A stretch of DNA of 64,000 nucleotides from NCBI RefSeq assembly GCF_025244665.1, contig NZ_CP104205.1, positions 1 to 64,000 of the forward strand, given 5' to 3'. Both the position numbers and the translations under genes were made by a program. A model generated the notes under the pieces. The model was not told the DNA's origin and searched no databases. It saw only the letters and a list, made by a program, of their open reading frames with translations. Positions 11,735 through 22,270 of this stretch are shown here, piece after piece. This DNA is from Maribacter litopenaei (GTDB lineage: Bacteria; Bacteroidota; Bacteroidia; Flavobacteriales; Flavobacteriaceae). Numbering within the stretch: position 1 is the stretch's first letter; every line of letters starts with the position of its first letter.

Positions 11735-12523
11735 TTAAATGGTGATTTCACCGATTAGATAGCATACCGCCTGACCTGAAATTTTAACCCTGTCGCCCAA
11801 GAATTCACAGGTCAAATTCCCACCGCGGGCAGAAAGCTGTTTTGCCGTCATCGATGTTTTTCCTAATCGTGGCGACCAATAGGGTGTAAGAGTTGTATGC
11901 GCCGATCCTGTGACGGGATCTTCAGGTATACCGCATTGCGGAAAAAAGGCGCGTGACACAAAATCTACCGAATCACCTTTGGCCGACGCAATGACTCCCC
12001 GGCAATCCAATTGGTCCAATAAATGGAAGTTGGGTTTTAAGTCCTCGATGTCTTTCCGGGTTTCATAAATCAATAAATAGTCCGTCTTACCTTTAAAGGT
12101 TTCCAAGGGTACTCTTCCAATCGCTTCATTTATAGCGGGAATGTTAGATACTGAATCTAGGTCATCCGTTGGAAAGTCCATCGTCATCCAACCATCAACG
12201 CCTTTGACCACGGTTAGTTCGCCACTTCTAGGAGATACAAACCGAATGGTATTTTCATTATGATCATAAAAATTAAAAAGCACAAAAGCAGTTGCCAATG
12301 TGGCGTGCCCGCAAAGGTCTACTTCCAATTCGGGGGTAAACCAACGTAATTCATATCCTTTTTCTATGGGAACAGCAAAAGCGGTTTCGGCGAGATTGTT
12401 TTCTGCAGCAATATTTTGCATGGTTTCATCGGGCAACCATTTTTCCAAAATGCATACGGCCGCAGGATTTCCCCCAAACAGTTTATTGGTAAAGGCATCT
12501 ATCTGATAGATTTTCTGTCTCAT
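11735..12523 (-). CDS. PhzF-family isomerase
   Basis: 262-aa PhzF/diaminopimelate epimerase-like protein. N-terminal IYQIDAFTNKLFGGNPAAV contains the family start; ENNLAETAF carries the catalytic Glu, and GHATLATAF and DPVTGSAHT are the usual glycine-rich motifs of the two halves. The substrate is unknown, since phenazine genes are absent. It starts 4 bases after hemF and sits inside the hem operon, which is common for unrelated enzymes carried by flavobacterial operons; a role in heme synthesis is not implied. Confidence 0.9.
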   Translation of the reverse strand: MRQKIYQIDAFTNKLFGGNPAAVCILEKWLPDETMQNIAAENNLAETAFAVPIEKGYELRWFTPELEVDLCGHATLATAFVLFNFYDHNENTIRFVSPRSGELTVVKGVDGWMTMDFPTDDLDSVSNIPAINEAIGRVPLETFKGKTDYLLIYETRKDIEDLKPNFHLLDQLDCRGVIASAKGDSVDFVSRAFFPQCGIPEDPVTGSAHTTLTPYWSPRLGKTSMTAKQLSARGGNLTCEFLGDRVKISGQAVCYLIGEITI

Positions 12524-12527
12524 CTTT

Positions 12528-13428
12528 CTAAACCCAATCTTTTGGTTGTTGCAAAACTTTGATCAATTTTTCTTCTTCACTCTCCGCTTCGGGATGATGG
12601 TCGTACCGCCATTGCACATATGGCGGGAGGCTCATCAGAATACTTTCAATACGCCCATTGGTGCGTAATCCAAACAGGGTTCCTTTATCATGGATCAAAT
12701 TGAATTCCACATATCGACCTCTTCTAATTTCCTGCCAATCCCTTTGTTCTTGGGTGTAGGGTAGGTCTTTACGTTTTGTAACAATCGGTATATAACCGTT
12801 CAGAAAACTATTTCCAACTTCAGTAACAAAATTGTACCAGTCTTCCATGAATCTATTTTCGGTCTTCTTACAATAGTCAAAAAACAACCCCCCTACACCA
12901 CGTGCCTCATTTCTATGGGTGTTCCAAAAATATTCGTCGCATTTCTTTTTATAGGTTGGGTAGAAAGTGGCATCGTGCCTGTCACACGCCATTTTGCAGA
13001 CCCTATGAAAATGTACCACATCCTCTTCGAACACATAATAGGGAGTTAAATCCTGACCGCCGCCAAACCATTGATCTACGATCTCCCCTTTTTTGTCGTA
13101 CATCTCAAAGTAGCGCCAATTGGCATGAACTGTTGGTACCATGGGATTTTTAGGATGTAATACGAGACTAAGTCCGCAGGCGAAAAAATCGGCATCGTTG
13201 ACACCAAAATACGTTTGCATGCTTTTAGGCAAATCGCCATGAACACCCGAAATATTGACTCCACCTTTTTCAAACACATGGCCATTTTCAATAACACGGG
13301 TCCTACCACCACCTCCTTCGCCTTTCCCAGTTATCCTCATGAAACCGTGCCTTCCCATCAATGGATTCCAAGGCATCGGTTATGGTATCTTGTAGTTGGT
13401 GTATATAGTCGAAAAATTTATCCTTCAT
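12528..13428 (-). CDS. hemF: oxygen-dependent coproporphyrinogen III oxidase (one apparent frameshift)
   Basis: Decarboxylates coproporphyrinogen III to protoporphyrinogen IX with O2. ATG at 13428 ([13 protein letters not shown]) reaches FHEDNWER, then the frame breaks near 13318-13322, where GGCGAAGG stands in place of a codon-complete R-x-E-GGGG stretch. After this, [42 protein letters not shown] and RGRYVEFNL follow as in the family. Length is about 300 aa. The break lies where CCGGAA would be the natural reading (R-P-E), in line with the CCGGA-linked errors elsewhere. The presence of HemF points to aerobic life. Confidence 0.92.
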
Positions 13429-13465
13429 AAGTTTTCACATATAATTCCATATCCATAGGCGGCAT

Positions 13466-13960
13466 TTACGGCGGTTGATGCTCTTTGGGTAAGGTTTCCT
13501 TCCAGCTGTATCCACATTTCTCTGCGATACGTATACTCGCCGGATTTGTTTTGTGTACGATGATCCGTAAGCTTTTTAGGCCTTGTTCCCTAAATGACCA
13601 ATCCGTTATCTCTTTAACTGCCATGGTGGTGATGCCAATACCTTCATGTTGATACCCGATGCAATAGGCAAGCTCCGCTTCCTTTTTGGAATAATCGAGG
13701 TTTTTGACAAAGACCAATCCTGCCACGGTTCTATCGATGGTGTTTTTTATGACAAACACAAATTCTGTCTTGCTATTAAAATCTTTAATTTTCCGATCAA
13801 CAAAAAGTGTGGAAAGGTCCGGGGTCAAATTTTCGGTCAGGGTTTTGGGGAAATAGGTTTTAAGTCTTGAGGTATTAACGGTTACAAAATCACAAATTCT
13901 CCATGCGTATTTTTCATGGATGGGCGCAATTTCAAAAGTACCGTTAGCTATGGGAATCAT
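13466..13960 (-). CDS. GNAT-family N-acetyltransferase (RimJ/RimL-like)
   Basis: 164 aa. The acetyl-CoA pyrophosphate-binding loop region is seen as YCIGYQHEGIGITTMAVKEI, followed by SLRIIVHKTNPASIRIAEKCGY, typical of RimJ/RimL-like GNAT proteins that modify protein N termini or small amines. The substrate is not known. It lies between hemE and hemF in the hem operon, 37 bases before hemF. Confidence 0.88.
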   Translation of the reverse strand: MIPIANGTFEIAPIHEKYAWRICDFVTVNTSRLKTYFPKTLTENLTPDLSTLFVDRKIKDFNSKTEFVFVIKNTIDRTVAGLVFVKNLDYSKKEAELAYCIGYQHEGIGITTMAVKEITDWSFREQGLKSLRIIVHKTNPASIRIAEKCGYSWKETLPKEHQPP

Positions 13961-14037
13961 TCCCTAAAAGTACGAAGTCTTTGGCCCTTTGAAAAGGTAA
14001 AGCGCAACGTTTGGAAAAATTATTTAGTTCAGTGTTA

Positions 14038-15063
14038 CTATTTGTATTCCTTCACCGCATCAATGAATGCCTTTGCATTTTCCACCGGAACGTTTGGTAG
14101 AATTCCGTGTCCCAAATTCACCACATACCTATCCTTACCAAATTCATTGATCATTTGAGTGACCATTTTTTTGATTTCCGAAGGTGGGGATAACAACCTC
14201 GCAGGGTCGAAATTACCCTGAAGGGTAATTTTTCCACCAGTCAGATACCGGGCATTCTGCGCGGAACAGATCCAGTCCACCCCAAGTGCGGATGCACCCG
14301 ATTGCGACATTTCCTTAAGTGCAAACCAACATCCCTTTCCAAATACGATTACCGGAGCCTCTTCTTTAAGCGCATCGACAATTTGTTGAATGTACTTCCA
14401 TGAAAACTCCTGATAGTCCGTTGGGGAAAGCATACCTCCCCATGAATCGAATACCTGTACGGCATTTACACCGGCCTTCACTTTGGCCTTTAAATAGGCA
14501 ATGGTGGTATCCGTTATCTTTTGAAGCAACTCATGGGCGGCTATTGGTTGGGTAAAACAGAACTCCTTTGCTTTATCAAAGGTTTTGCTGCCTTGGCCCT
14601 GAACACAATAACAGAGAATGATTCATGGAGAACCCGCAAAACCGATCAAAGGTACCTCATTGTTCAACTTCTCCTTTGTAGCCGTAATGGCTTGCATTAC
14701 ATAATCCAATGCCTCTTCCACATCGGGTACAATAACGTTATTAACATCCTTTTGACTTCTGATAGGATTAGGCAGATAAGGTCCAAAATTGGGCTTCATC
14801 TGAACTTCGATGTTCATTGCCTGCGGAATGACCAATATATCGCTGAAAAGAATAGCGGCATCCATCCCAAAACGTCTAATAGGTTGTACGGTAATTTCGG
14901 AAGCCAGTTCCGGGGTTTGGCATCGGGTGAAAAAATCGTATTTTTCCTTGATTTCCATAAATTCCGGTAAGTATCTTCCTGCTTGGCGCATCATCCAAAC
15001 AGGCGGTCTTTCTACCGTTTCTCCCTTTAGGCCCCTAAGAAATAGGTCGTTTTTTAAGCTCAT
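14038..15063 (-). CDS. hemE: uroporphyrinogen decarboxylase (in-frame TGA, probable sequence error)
   Basis: Decarboxylates uroporphyrinogen III to coproporphyrinogen III. The N-terminal signature [17 protein letters not shown] and the glycine-rich GFAGSP stretch are intact, and the C-terminal half ([20 protein letters not shown]) is in the same frame. Between them codon 14623-14625 reads TGA where the family has Trp (SPWTI). A second nearby Trp-Thr (VDWTC) reads VDWIC. Both suggest miscalled TGGACC rather than real mutation. It starts 3 bases after hemCD. A real stop would abolish an essential enzyme, so I treat the gene as intact; length would be 341 aa. Confidence 0.9.
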
Positions 15064-15066
15064 TCT

Positions 15067-16644
15067 TTATTTATAAGATTCATTCACCAAATCAATGACA
15101 CTTTCCATATCCGGGATGTTAGCCACTTTAACTTCCTTAAAATGTTTTCTAGCCTCTTTTGCCGTGGTTTCCCCGATACAATATGCAACTTGATTTGGTT
15201 TGTTTTTTAATAAATAACTTTCTATGGTGGAGGGGCTATAAAATAGAATTCCTTCTACGGTCTCAGGCACAGATTTTCCGAGAGAGCTTGGTTCTATAGG
15301 CTTCCACCTTGGTCACCGTGATATTGTTTTCTTCTAAAATAGTAGGCAGGTCCTCCAAGCTAAGGTTCCCATGAAAATAGGTCACTTGGGTGCCTTCCAT
15401 ATATTCAACAAGGTAGTTGCCCAAGTCGGTTGCACTGTTCTCAAAATGGGTTACGGGTCCGATTTTTTTCTGAATCAACCTTTTGGTCTTTCTTCCTACG
15501 CAGTAAATGGAATCAAACTGAAGTTCAGCCGGACTGCAATTTGTGAGTAGGCTCTCAACAGCATTCTTACTGGTAAATACGATATTTCCAAGATTCTTTT
15601 TTAGAACAATCGGCGATATTCTGTTAGGACTTATTTTAATGAAATCTTCGGAATCCACTCGAATACCTATATTGAATTTCTGCAATTGTGCATCCGTCAA
15701 TTTCTTGGTAGAGAACACGTTTGTTTTAAGGTCGGTACCCTGCAATTCGTTCATTAAACGCTTCCCTCCGCGGCTCAAAATACTTTTGGCGGCATCCAAA
15801 CCCAAACTTTCATGCTTTCCTAGCGGTGCCGTTAAGGCAGCTTCCAGTTTTTGGGAGCCGTCAACGGTCAAAAGAACCCCTTTTAGGTTTACTTTTTCCT
15901 CTTTATCGATATAGGCCAAAGCGCCAATTGGTGCGGAACAGCCACCTTCCAATTCCCGAAGGAAATCCCGTTCCAATTTGGTACAGATTTCTGTCTCCCT
16001 ATGATTGAGCTCGGCACATATTTCCCTTGTTTCGGTATCGTTTTCCGTGGCTACGACCATAATGGCCCCCTGTGCGGGGGCCGGTACCATCCATGTAAGG
16101 CCAATGGTGTTTTCAGGTTCCAATCCGATGCGTTCCGGACCGGCAGCTGCAAAAATCGCTCCGTTCCAATCGTTCTTCTTTAGCTTTTCCAAACGGCTGT
16201 TTACATTCCCCCTTAGGTCACTACGGTATGGGTTGGATAACGGTTCAACCATTGTGCTTTTCTTCTCAGACTTCCGGTTGCGATAATGCCCTCTCGGAGC
16301 GCCTAAAAATTCTTCATTGTTTTTAAAGGCCAAAATGTCCATAAAGTTGGCCCTTTTGAGAACGGCAGCCTGTACTATTCCTTTTGGAAGCTTGGTGGGT
16401 ACATCCTTCATGGAATGTACCGCAATGTCAATATCGCCATTCAACATGGCAACATCCAAAGTCTTGGTAAAGATCCCTGTGATGCCCAATTCATATAGAG
16501 GCTTATCCAGTACGAGGTCACCTGTGGATTTTACGGGATCAATTTCACGGAATGTCCCAATTCCTCCAATTGTTTTTTGACGGTGTTGGCCTGCCATAGT
16601 GCCAATTCACTATCGCGTGTACCTATGCGAATCATTTTACTCAT
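15067..16644 (-). CDS. hemC: hydroxymethylbilane synthase fused to uroporphyrinogen-III synthase (several apparent frame errors)
   Basis: HemC part (about residues 1-305): [15 protein letters not shown] start, HSMKDVPT, and GGCSAPIGA with the dipyrromethane-attaching Cys. It continues without a stop into a HemD-like part ([11 protein letters not shown].., [37 protein letters not shown]). Such fusions occur in Flavobacteriaceae. ATG 16644 overlaps the hemA stop as ATGA. Frame errors: an A missing near 16548 (VKIDPVKS); extra base at 16292-16297 (CCGAGAG on the coding strand) undone by a missing G in GTGACC near 16221, which scrambles the [12 protein letters not shown] motif; extra base at 15278-15283 (CTCTCTCGG, expected LSGKSVPE). 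Confidence 0.9.
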
Positions 16645-17896
16645 TTAGTCTCTAGCTCTAATTGAAACACTTTTTGGATAAGCTCTAGGCTAGAATCGGA
16701 ATCAATAGTATCGTCTTTAAGGTGATTGGCGAACTGCTTGGTGATTTTCTGAATTATCCTATTGGAGATTATATCTGCCTGTTTGGCATCAAAATTAAGT
16801 GTCTTTTTGGATTGGTAGTCAAGCTCTTCATCCTTCATCGTCTTCAATTTCATTTTGAGCGCCTTTATGACCGGGGCAAATTTACGGGTCTCCAACCATT
16901 GGATGAAATCGTCCTTTACATCTTCGATGATGGCTTCGGCCTGTGGAATGAACTGTTTACGCTTCTCCAAGGTCTCGTCGGTCATTTGTGAAAGATGATC
17001 TAAATGCACCAAGGATACGTTTTCCAATTCCAACACATTGTCGTCCACGTTTTTGGGAACGGATAAATCAAGTATTAACAGAGAATTTTTGGTGTAGATA
17101 AGCTCCTTACAAACCGTGGGTTTTTGAGCGCCCGTGGCAACGACCAAGACATCGGTATTTCTAATTTCGGCCTGCAGATCTCCATAATCCTTGACGGTAA
17201 GGTTGAACTTGCCACCCACTTTGTCCGCTTTTTCCTTGGTCCTGTTGATTAAGGTGATATGTGGGTTTTTGGTGTGCTTAATAAGATTTTCACAAGTGTT
17301 ACGTCCAATTTTACCCGTACCAAAAAGCAAGATGTTCTTTTCGGAAATGTTCTCTACATTATTAAGAATGTATTGTACCGATGCGAAAGCCACGGATGTG
17401 GCCCCTGTGGAAATTTCCGTTTCATTTTTGATGCGTTTGCTGGCTTGAATAACCGCATTCACCAAGCGCTCTATAAACGGATTGGCAATTTCCTCCTTTT
17501 TGGATCTAAAAAAACTTTGCTTTAATTGGCTTATAATCTCAAAATCCCCCAAAATCTGACTATCCAATCCAGTCCTACCCTGAACAAATGAGAGATAGCT
17601 TCCTTGTTTTTGTATACATAGGCCACTTCCTGGAACTCCTCCACGCTACCTTGGGAAAAGTCACATAATAATTTGATCAATTGGAAAGGGTGCTGGGCAA
17701 ATCCATGAAGTTCCGTTCTGTTGCAGGTAGAAGTTGCTAACAGACCATCAATACCTTCCTGTTTGGCTTTATTCAATAACGCAGTCATGGACGCCTCGTC
17801 CAAACTGAATTTTCCCCTTACTTCGGCATCGGCCTTTTTATAGTTAAGACCGATAGTATAGAAGGAGCTATGTTTAGAAATATGATATGCCTTCAT
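16641..17896 (-). CDS. hemA: glutamyl-tRNA reductase (one apparent frameshift)
   Basis: First committed step of C5-pathway heme synthesis: reduces glutamyl-tRNA to glutamate-1-semialdehyde. The N-terminal [12 protein letters not shown] motif carries the catalytic Cys, the NADPH-binding domain has [16 protein letters not shown], and the C-terminal dimerisation region is present. The frame breaks near 17555, where GTAGGACTGGATTGG stands for VGAGLDSQ (one G missing). Repaired length is about 418 aa. It is the first gene of the hem operon, divergent from an AraC-type regulator with 195 bp between them, and its stop overlaps hemC. hemL is not in this window. Confidence 0.94.
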
Positions 17897-18091
17897 AGTT
17901 GCGGCGACAAAAATAGAACCATCGATGCAATAAAAATAACGCTAGAGGAACTATAAGCAACGGAAGAAGTGATTTTAGACAAAATATAGTATAAATCTGC
18001 TCAAAACCCTTATTTTTACAATGTTTAACGCAAATCTTCCAACGACATTGTTTAGATAGATTCTAAATAAAGAAATTTAAAAAAGGATAGT

Positions 18092-18982
18092 ATGGAGAGT
18101 AAAAACATCGCCAAAGGTTCATTTGAGGAGCTATTGATAGAAAATGGCTTTTATGTGCTTAAGATTCAAAACAATACCTCTGATATCAAGAATGTTACAC
18201 GGGAGATCAATCGCAGCTACATTCAATTCCATTTCTGTTTGAAAGGTGGCGGGAAGTTTATTTTTAATCAGGGGAACTATGCTTTGGAAGTTTCCGAAGA
18301 AAACTCGCTTTTGTTATATAATACACAATTGGATTTACCTTTAAATCTTATGTTATCACCAAATTCTTGGATGGTTTCCGTGGTGATGAGTATCCGTAAA
18401 TTTCACTCCCTGTTTTCCAATGAGGCAAGCTATATCCCCTTCCTTAGCGAGGAAAACAAAGAAAAGAAGTATTATGCCCAAGAACCGGTATCCCCTGCCA
18501 TAGCGGTAGTACTGAGCCAAATAATCAACTATAACCTACACCCCACCATAAAAGGTCTTTATTTAAAGGGGAAGATTTATGAATTGATTGCGCTTTATTT
18601 CAACAAAAATACGGATGCCGATGTGGAGCAGTGTCCATTTTTAGTGGATGAGGACAACGTAAAGCGCATTCGAAGGGCAAAGGAAATCATCATTTCAAAC
18701 ATGGCCGAACCTCCTACCTTGAATGAACTTTCCAAGGAAATAGGGTTGAGCCTAAAAAGGTTAAAGGAAGGATTTAAACAAATATATGGGGATTCCGTAT
18801 ACAGTTTTCTATTTGATTATAAAATGGAACATGCCCGAAAACTACTGGAATCCGGTCAGTACAATGTAAACGAAATAGGGTTAAAAATAGGGTACAGTAC
18901 CTCCAGCCATTTTATCGCTGCATTTAAGAAAAAGTATGGAATCACACCAAAAAAATATGTGATGGCGTTGGCAACTAGTTAG
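18092..18982 (+). CDS. AraC-family transcriptional regulator divergent from hemA
   Basis: 296 aa: N-terminal cupin-like sensor (about 20-130; FHFCLKGGGKFIFNQG) and C-terminal double helix-turn-helix (about 195-290; LNELSKEIGLSLKRLKEGF and VNEIGLKIGYSTSSHFIAAF, ending in the AraC signature KKKYGITPKKY). The head-to-head position with the hem operon suggests control of heme synthesis, and the same pairing is known to me in other flavobacteria. The ligand is not shown. Confidence 0.9.
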   Translation: MESKNIAKGSFEELLIENGFYVLKIQNNTSDIKNVTREINRSYIQFHFCLKGGGKFIFNQGNYALEVSEENSLLLYNTQLDLPLNLMLSPNSWMVSVVMSIRKFHSLFSNEASYIPFLSEENKEKKYYAQEPVSPAIAVVLSQIINYNLHPTIKGLYLKGKIYELIALYFNKNTDADVEQCPFLVDEDNVKRIRRAKEIIISNMAEPPTLNELSKEIGLSLKRLKEGFKQIYGDSVYSFLFDYKMEHARKLLESGQYNVNEIGLKIGYSTSSHFIAAFKKKYGITPKKYVMALATS

Positions 18983-19108
18983 CAGTTTTTAGACTACCTG
19001 GTTTGATTTTTAAAAGAAGGGACAGAAATGTATAGACTTTGGCGTTGTTTATCGATATTAATACTATCGACTTCGAAAAATAAAGGAGTTTAATTGTTTT
19101 CTTTCAAA

Positions 19109-19136
19109 CTAAGACCAGCTCATTAGTTGGTTTTAG
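19109..19136. terminator. hairpin between the convergent AraC and DUF1460 genes
   Basis: 12-bp stem with G-U pairs (19109-19120 with 19125-19136) and a 4-nt loop. The T-run is short on either strand, so it is a weak candidate terminator for both genes. Confidence 0.5.
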
Positions 19137-19146
19137 CTTCTAGTAC

Positions 19147-19986
19147 TTAATTGGGTCTCGCCACCATAATGCCAGTATTCCCCTTAATTTTTTTTAGGTA
19201 TTCCGCCAGCGGTTTTTCCGAAACTTCTACTTCCATAGAACCCGTTGAGGCATGCAGTAGATGAATCCTGCCATCGGCTTCCCGAGTGGCTATTCCAGTA
19301 TGGGTCACATCGAGCCCATTGATTGACGTGGCTAAGGCAATGATATCTCCTGATTGAATCAAATGTTCGTTTTTTGCGATATTACCCTGAGCCAATACAC
19401 AAATGGGTTGACTGTTCAAGTATTTTTCTGAGGCCTTTATCTTTTCAAAGTTGGTATCATCTGCCAAAAAGGGATACAGATCTCTGTGTTCGCTCATAAA
19501 ATTGATGTCCTTGGTGATTTCGGCGCCTCCAACTTCCCCAGTGATATCCTGTAGCAAACCTTTTTCGGCATTGTTGGCAATCCACTCGGAAAAGTAGTGT
19601 AATCGTGAAGCGTAGCCATCTAAATCTCCATCTTTATACCGAATGGTTTCTAGATTTGAAGTAAAATCATCAAAGGAAGTTTTATCCTCCTTAAGCATCA
19701 AGGAAAATGCAAGCACATTTTCCACAAAAGTGGTGCAATCCAGCCCCTGTAAGTTGACTACCAAGGTTTCCGTTTCCCCAATTTCAAGGGTTTTGGCTAC
19801 GTAGGGTGTTTTAAGAAATGTTTTGCCCACAGCTACCATAGTCTGTCCAAAATCGGGTTTTTCCAAATCTTGAACCTGTCCAATTTTGGAAACCACGGCT
19901 TCTTTGTCCAATGGCGAGCAGGTAATGGTTTGTGCCTCCATATAATGGCATAACAATAGAAGGCCCAACATCAAGTACTGTTTCAT
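19147..19986 (-). CDS. DUF1460 N-acetylmuramoyl-L-alanine amidase-like protein, exported
   Basis: 279 aa with signal peptide (MKQYLMLGLLLLCHYMEAQ). The NlpC/P60-like catalytic Cys lies in LQGLDCTTFVENVLAF and the His in LDVTHTGIATRE, as in DUF1460 proteins, which are periplasmic cell-wall hydrolases or amidases in Bacteroidota. Its ATG follows the mechanosensitive channel stop after 2 bases, so the two are an operon. Complete. Confidence 0.88.
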   Translation of the reverse strand: MKQYLMLGLLLLCHYMEAQTITCSPLDKEAVVSKIGQVQDLEKPDFGQTMVAVGKTFLKTPYVAKTLEIGETETLVVNLQGLDCTTFVENVLAFSLMLKEDKTSFDDFTSNLETIRYKDGDLDGYASRLHYFSEWIANNAEKGLLQDITGEVGGAEITKDINFMSEHRDLYPFLADDTNFEKIKASEKYLNSQPICVLAQGNIAKNEHLIQSGDIIALATSINGLDVTHTGIATREADGRIHLLHASTGSMEVEVSEKPLAEYLKKIKGNTGIMVARPN

Positions 19987-19988
19987 TG

Positions 19989-21064
19989 TTAATCTTTTTC
20001 AATTGAAGCGTCCCCATCACCATTGTCCATCAAAATTCTATGATGCACAATACTCTTGGGATAATTCTCCTGAAGGAAAGATATTAATTTTTCCCGTACA
20101 TGTACTCTCAAATCCCATGCCGTAGGTGAATCCTTGGCACTCATCAACGCTCTTATTTCTACGTAGTTTGCCTTGCTATCGGTCACTTGTAGCACATTTA
20201 CTTCCTTGTCCCACAAATCTGTATTTTCCAAAATCCGGGTAAGCTCAGCTCGTAATTCATCAAAAGGAACATTATAATCGGTGTATAAAAATACGGTTCC
20301 CAAAATATCTGATGAGGTTTTGGTCCAGTTTTGGAAGGGCTTTTCAATAAAATACGGAGTTGGAACGATCAATCTTCTTTTGTCCCGCATTTTTACTACT
20401 ACGTAGGTTAAAGTAATCTCTTCAATACGTCCCCATTCTCCTTCTACAATGACCACATCGTCCAATTTTATTGGTTGCGCTATGGCTATCTGAATCCCTG
20501 CCAGGACGGTACCTATCAATTTTTGGGCGGAAAATCCAATGATGATACCGGCCACCCCAGCTGAGGCAAATATGCTAACGCCCAATTCCCTTATTTCCTG
20601 AAAACTCATTAGCGCCGCCCCAATGGCCGAATTACCACAATAAAGATGATGATTCGCTCGAGAATATTAAACTGGGTATAAATTTTTCGTGCCTTAAGGT
20701 TGTTGGTGGTATTTACATCACAATTGTGTATGATCAGTTGCTTGATCACCTTCAAAATCCCTATGATCAACCAGGTCATCGCAAAGATGAACAACAAGGT
20801 GCTAGCCTTCTTGAACCAATATTCCTGATCTGACAGGCCTAATAATTGGCGAAGGGATTGCATCCGTATCACGATAGAAATAAATATGAGGAAAATTGGA
20901 AGGGCCACACGTTTCATGACACCTTCAGGCAAAAGATACTTAGGGTCTTTTCCCAATCTTCTCAAAACAAAAAGGGTAATCCAGTAAAGGACTAAAAAGA
21001 TGGCAACTGAAACGCCCAAGTAAATGACCGCCTCCCTAGGAATATCCTTAAAAAGTGTATCCAT
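19989..21064 (-). CDS. MscS-family mechanosensitive ion channel (one apparent frameshift)
   Basis: Repaired protein of about 358 aa. Three or four N-terminal membrane segments are followed by the pore helix and beta domain: SIFASAGVAGIIIGFSAQKL, then TVLAGIQIAIAQPIKLDDVV and EGEWGRIEEITLTYVVVKM. The frame breaks near 20612-20620 (AATTCGGCC where one base is missing, expected VVIAAIGAALMSF). It should gate on membrane tension to release solutes in osmotic downshock. Divergent from hemH. Confidence 0.9.
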
Positions 21065-21226
21065 GTGTTCTTAGTTTGGGTACAACATACTAAAATTTAA
21101 TGGCCCAAAGAATTTATAGGCTACAAATTGATTGGCTTTATGGTAGTATAGAAAACTAATGCCAAAAATTAAAATATCATCGGTTATCAAGTCTTATTTT
21201 TGCAATTCAAAAATCAACTTTACAGA

Positions 21227-22261
21227 ATGAAAGGAGTTTTATTGGTCAACCTAGGTTCCCCTGATAGTCCAACCCCTAAAGACGTAAAACCGTATTTGGA
21301 TGAGTTTCTTATGGATGAACGTGTTATAGACGTTCCCAAATGGTTGCGAAACATCATAGTGCGAGGTATCATTTTGCAAACAAGGCCTAAAAAATCAGCC
21401 GAGGCCTATTCCAAAATTTGGTGGGAAGAGGGTTCTCCCTTGATTATTCTTTCGGAAAGGTTCACGGAAAAGGTTCGTAAGCAAAGTGAAATTCCGGTAG
21501 CCCTGGGCATGCGATATGGAAGTATGACGATTAAAAAGGCCCTTGAAGAGCTTAAGGGAAAAGGAGTGGATGAGGTGCTCTTAGTACCCCTGTATCCACA
21601 TTACGCCATGTCTTCCTATGAAACTGTGGTGGTTAAGACCTTGGAAGTTAAGGACGAATTCTTTCCTGAAATAAAAGTCACCACTTTGCCCGCTTTTTAT
21701 AAGAACAACGATTACATAAGAGTGTTGTCAGATTCCATTAAGGCTGGCTTGAAGGATTTTGAGTACGATCATATTCTATTTTCTTATCATGGGATACCAG
21801 AGCGGCATATTCGAAAATCTGATCCGACCAAGTTTCATTGTAAAATTGACGGTTCCTGTTGTAGCACAAACTCGGTAGCCCATCATACATGCTACAGACA
21901 TCAGTGTTATAAAATGACAGAGCTGGTTCGAACGCACATGAATCTTACGGAAGATACCGTAAGCGTATCTTTTCAATCGCGCTTGCCCAATGATCCCTGG
22001 TTAAAACCCTATACGGATTTTGAGTTTGAACGATTTCCCAAGGAAGGAAAGAAGAAATTGGCTGTGGTCACCCCTGCTTTTATAGCGGATTGCCTGGAAA
22101 CCTTGGAAGAAATTGCAATGGAAGGCAAACATCAATTTATGGAAGCAGGTGGGGAAAGCTATAAGCACATCCCCTGTTTAAATGATGATGAGGCTTGGGT
22201 TTCCTTAATGGCTCAATGGATAGACACTTGGGAAAAGGAAGGGGCGCTGCCACATCATTAA
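21227..22261 (+). CDS. hemH: ferrochelatase
   Basis: Inserts Fe2+ into protoporphyrin IX. 344 aa; MKGVLLVNLGSPDSPTP start at 21227 (an upstream in-frame start is weaker). Active-site His in ILFSYHGIPERHI and Glu in FIADCLETLEEI. A Cys-rich stretch (CKIDGSCC..CYRHQC) suggests an iron-sulfur-type or structural Cys group as in some bacterial ferrochelatases. An AT-rich TATTTTTG box at 21195-21202 fits the Bacteroidota -7 element. A DUF3050 gene follows after 9 bases. Confidence 0.96.
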   Translation: MKGVLLVNLGSPDSPTPKDVKPYLDEFLMDERVIDVPKWLRNIIVRGIILQTRPKKSAEAYSKIWWEEGSPLIILSERFTEKVRKQSEIPVALGMRYGSMTIKKALEELKGKGVDEVLLVPLYPHYAMSSYETVVVKTLEVKDEFFPEIKVTTLPAFYKNNDYIRVLSDSIKAGLKDFEYDHILFSYHGIPERHIRKSDPTKFHCKIDGSCCSTNSVAHHTCYRHQCYKMTELVRTHMNLTEDTVSVSFQSRLPNDPWLKPYTDFEFERFPKEGKKKLAVVTPAFIADCLETLEEIAMEGKHQFMEAGGESYKHIPCLNDDEAWVSLMAQWIDTWEKEGALPHH

Positions 22262-22270
22262 AAAAAAGGT

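Noticed and set aside
14038..15063. UGA read as Trp or selenocysteine in hemE
   Set aside because: Other genes here use TGG for Trp and end at TGA (for example hemA); a local miscall explains the site better.
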